Shown piece after piece: positions 63,972 to 64,000 of a DNA stretch of 64,000 bases. The notes under the pieces are model-generated. The model did not search any database. It had not been told where the DNA came from and worked only from the letters and a program-made list of their open reading frames with translations. Source of the DNA: Peribacillus frigoritolerans (GTDB lineage Bacteria > Bacillota > Bacilli > Bacillales > DSM-1321). Within the stretch, counting starts at the first letter, position 1; every line of letters starts with the position of its first letter. The stretch is taken from contig NZ_CP158190.1 in NCBI RefSeq assembly GCF_040250305.1, forward strand, positions 3,442,001 through 3,506,000, read 5' to 3'. The position numbers were made by a program, and so were the translations under genes.

Positions 63972-64000
63972 ATAGTCACCCATTCTTGATTTCGTTTTAA

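Noticed and set aside
51000..64000. Horizontal transfer signs in the right quarter
   Set aside because: Gene order and spacing are those of B. subtilis with coupled overlaps; nothing foreign was seen.

Overview
The window reads as chromosomal DNA of a low-GC, endospore-forming member of the Bacillaceae. Gene content and order match the Bacillus subtilis ypeP-to-ypjD interval, and the island content and codon flavour suggest a Peribacillus/Bacillus simplex-like species (inference from memory, no search run). Sporulation genes (sspM, cotD-like, yppG, a CotP-like Hsp20), bacillithiol genes (bshA, bshB1) and a type B RNase P RNA support this. Most genes are on the minus strand.

Layout: 0-4.8 kb holds ypeQ-ypeP, a divergent RNase H-like gene with an EamA transporter, a small unknown gene, the YpcP 5'-3' exonuclease and a sulfurtransferase. 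4.8-9.3 kb holds a YcgL-type nucleotidyltransferase and the double-dynamin gene dynA. At 9.48-9.77 kb there is an unlisted small membrane protein gene whose promoter carries two Fur-box-like sites. 9.8-11.4 kb is the bpsA-bpsB alkylpyrone pair. 11.47-12.26 kb is a decayed IS1182-family element carrying a GC-rich intergenic repeat. 12.4-13.0 kb has an orphan CheX-like gene and a 44-residue zinc-ribbon gene. 13.2-15.4 kb is xpt-pbuX with a guanine riboswitch. 15.6-19.6 kb has a M32 carboxypeptidase, the YpvA helicase and a cold-shock gene. 19.8-23.7 kb has ypsC, rnpB, gpsB, ypsA and a cotD-like repeat gene. 24.2-27.7 kb is mrfB-mrfA (yprB-yprA), mitomycin repair factors. 27.8-35.5 kb has a hydrolase, a CotP-like gene, yppG, yppE, sspM, yppC, recU and ponA. 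35.6-38.9 kb has ypoC, nth, dnaD and asnS.

39.1-50.8 kb is an aromatic catabolic island lying between asnS and aspB, which are neighbours in B. subtilis. It encodes most of the homoprotocatechuate (4-hydroxyphenylacetate) meta-cleavage route: HpaB, HpaD, HpaE, HpaF, two HpaG subunits, and a DapA-family aldolase that probably takes the HpaI role. A DUF485/sodium-solute symporter pair, a LysR regulator and a GntR regulator are also present. Identical 12-bp palindromes (ATCATATATGAT) overlap the predicted promoters of both the gntR gene and the hpaG operon, so one GntR protein probably controls both ends of the island. No hpaC or hpaH is visible.

From 50.9 kb to the end the conserved order resumes: aspB, ypmB(tseB), ypmA, dinG, panD, panC, panB, birA, cca, bshA, bshB1, mgsA, dapB, ypjD. 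The panB leader has a terminator-like hairpin and a second hairpin that pairs with its ribosome binding site. The most novel-looking items are the Fur-boxed small membrane gene, the operator pair bracketing the hpa island, and the panB leader.
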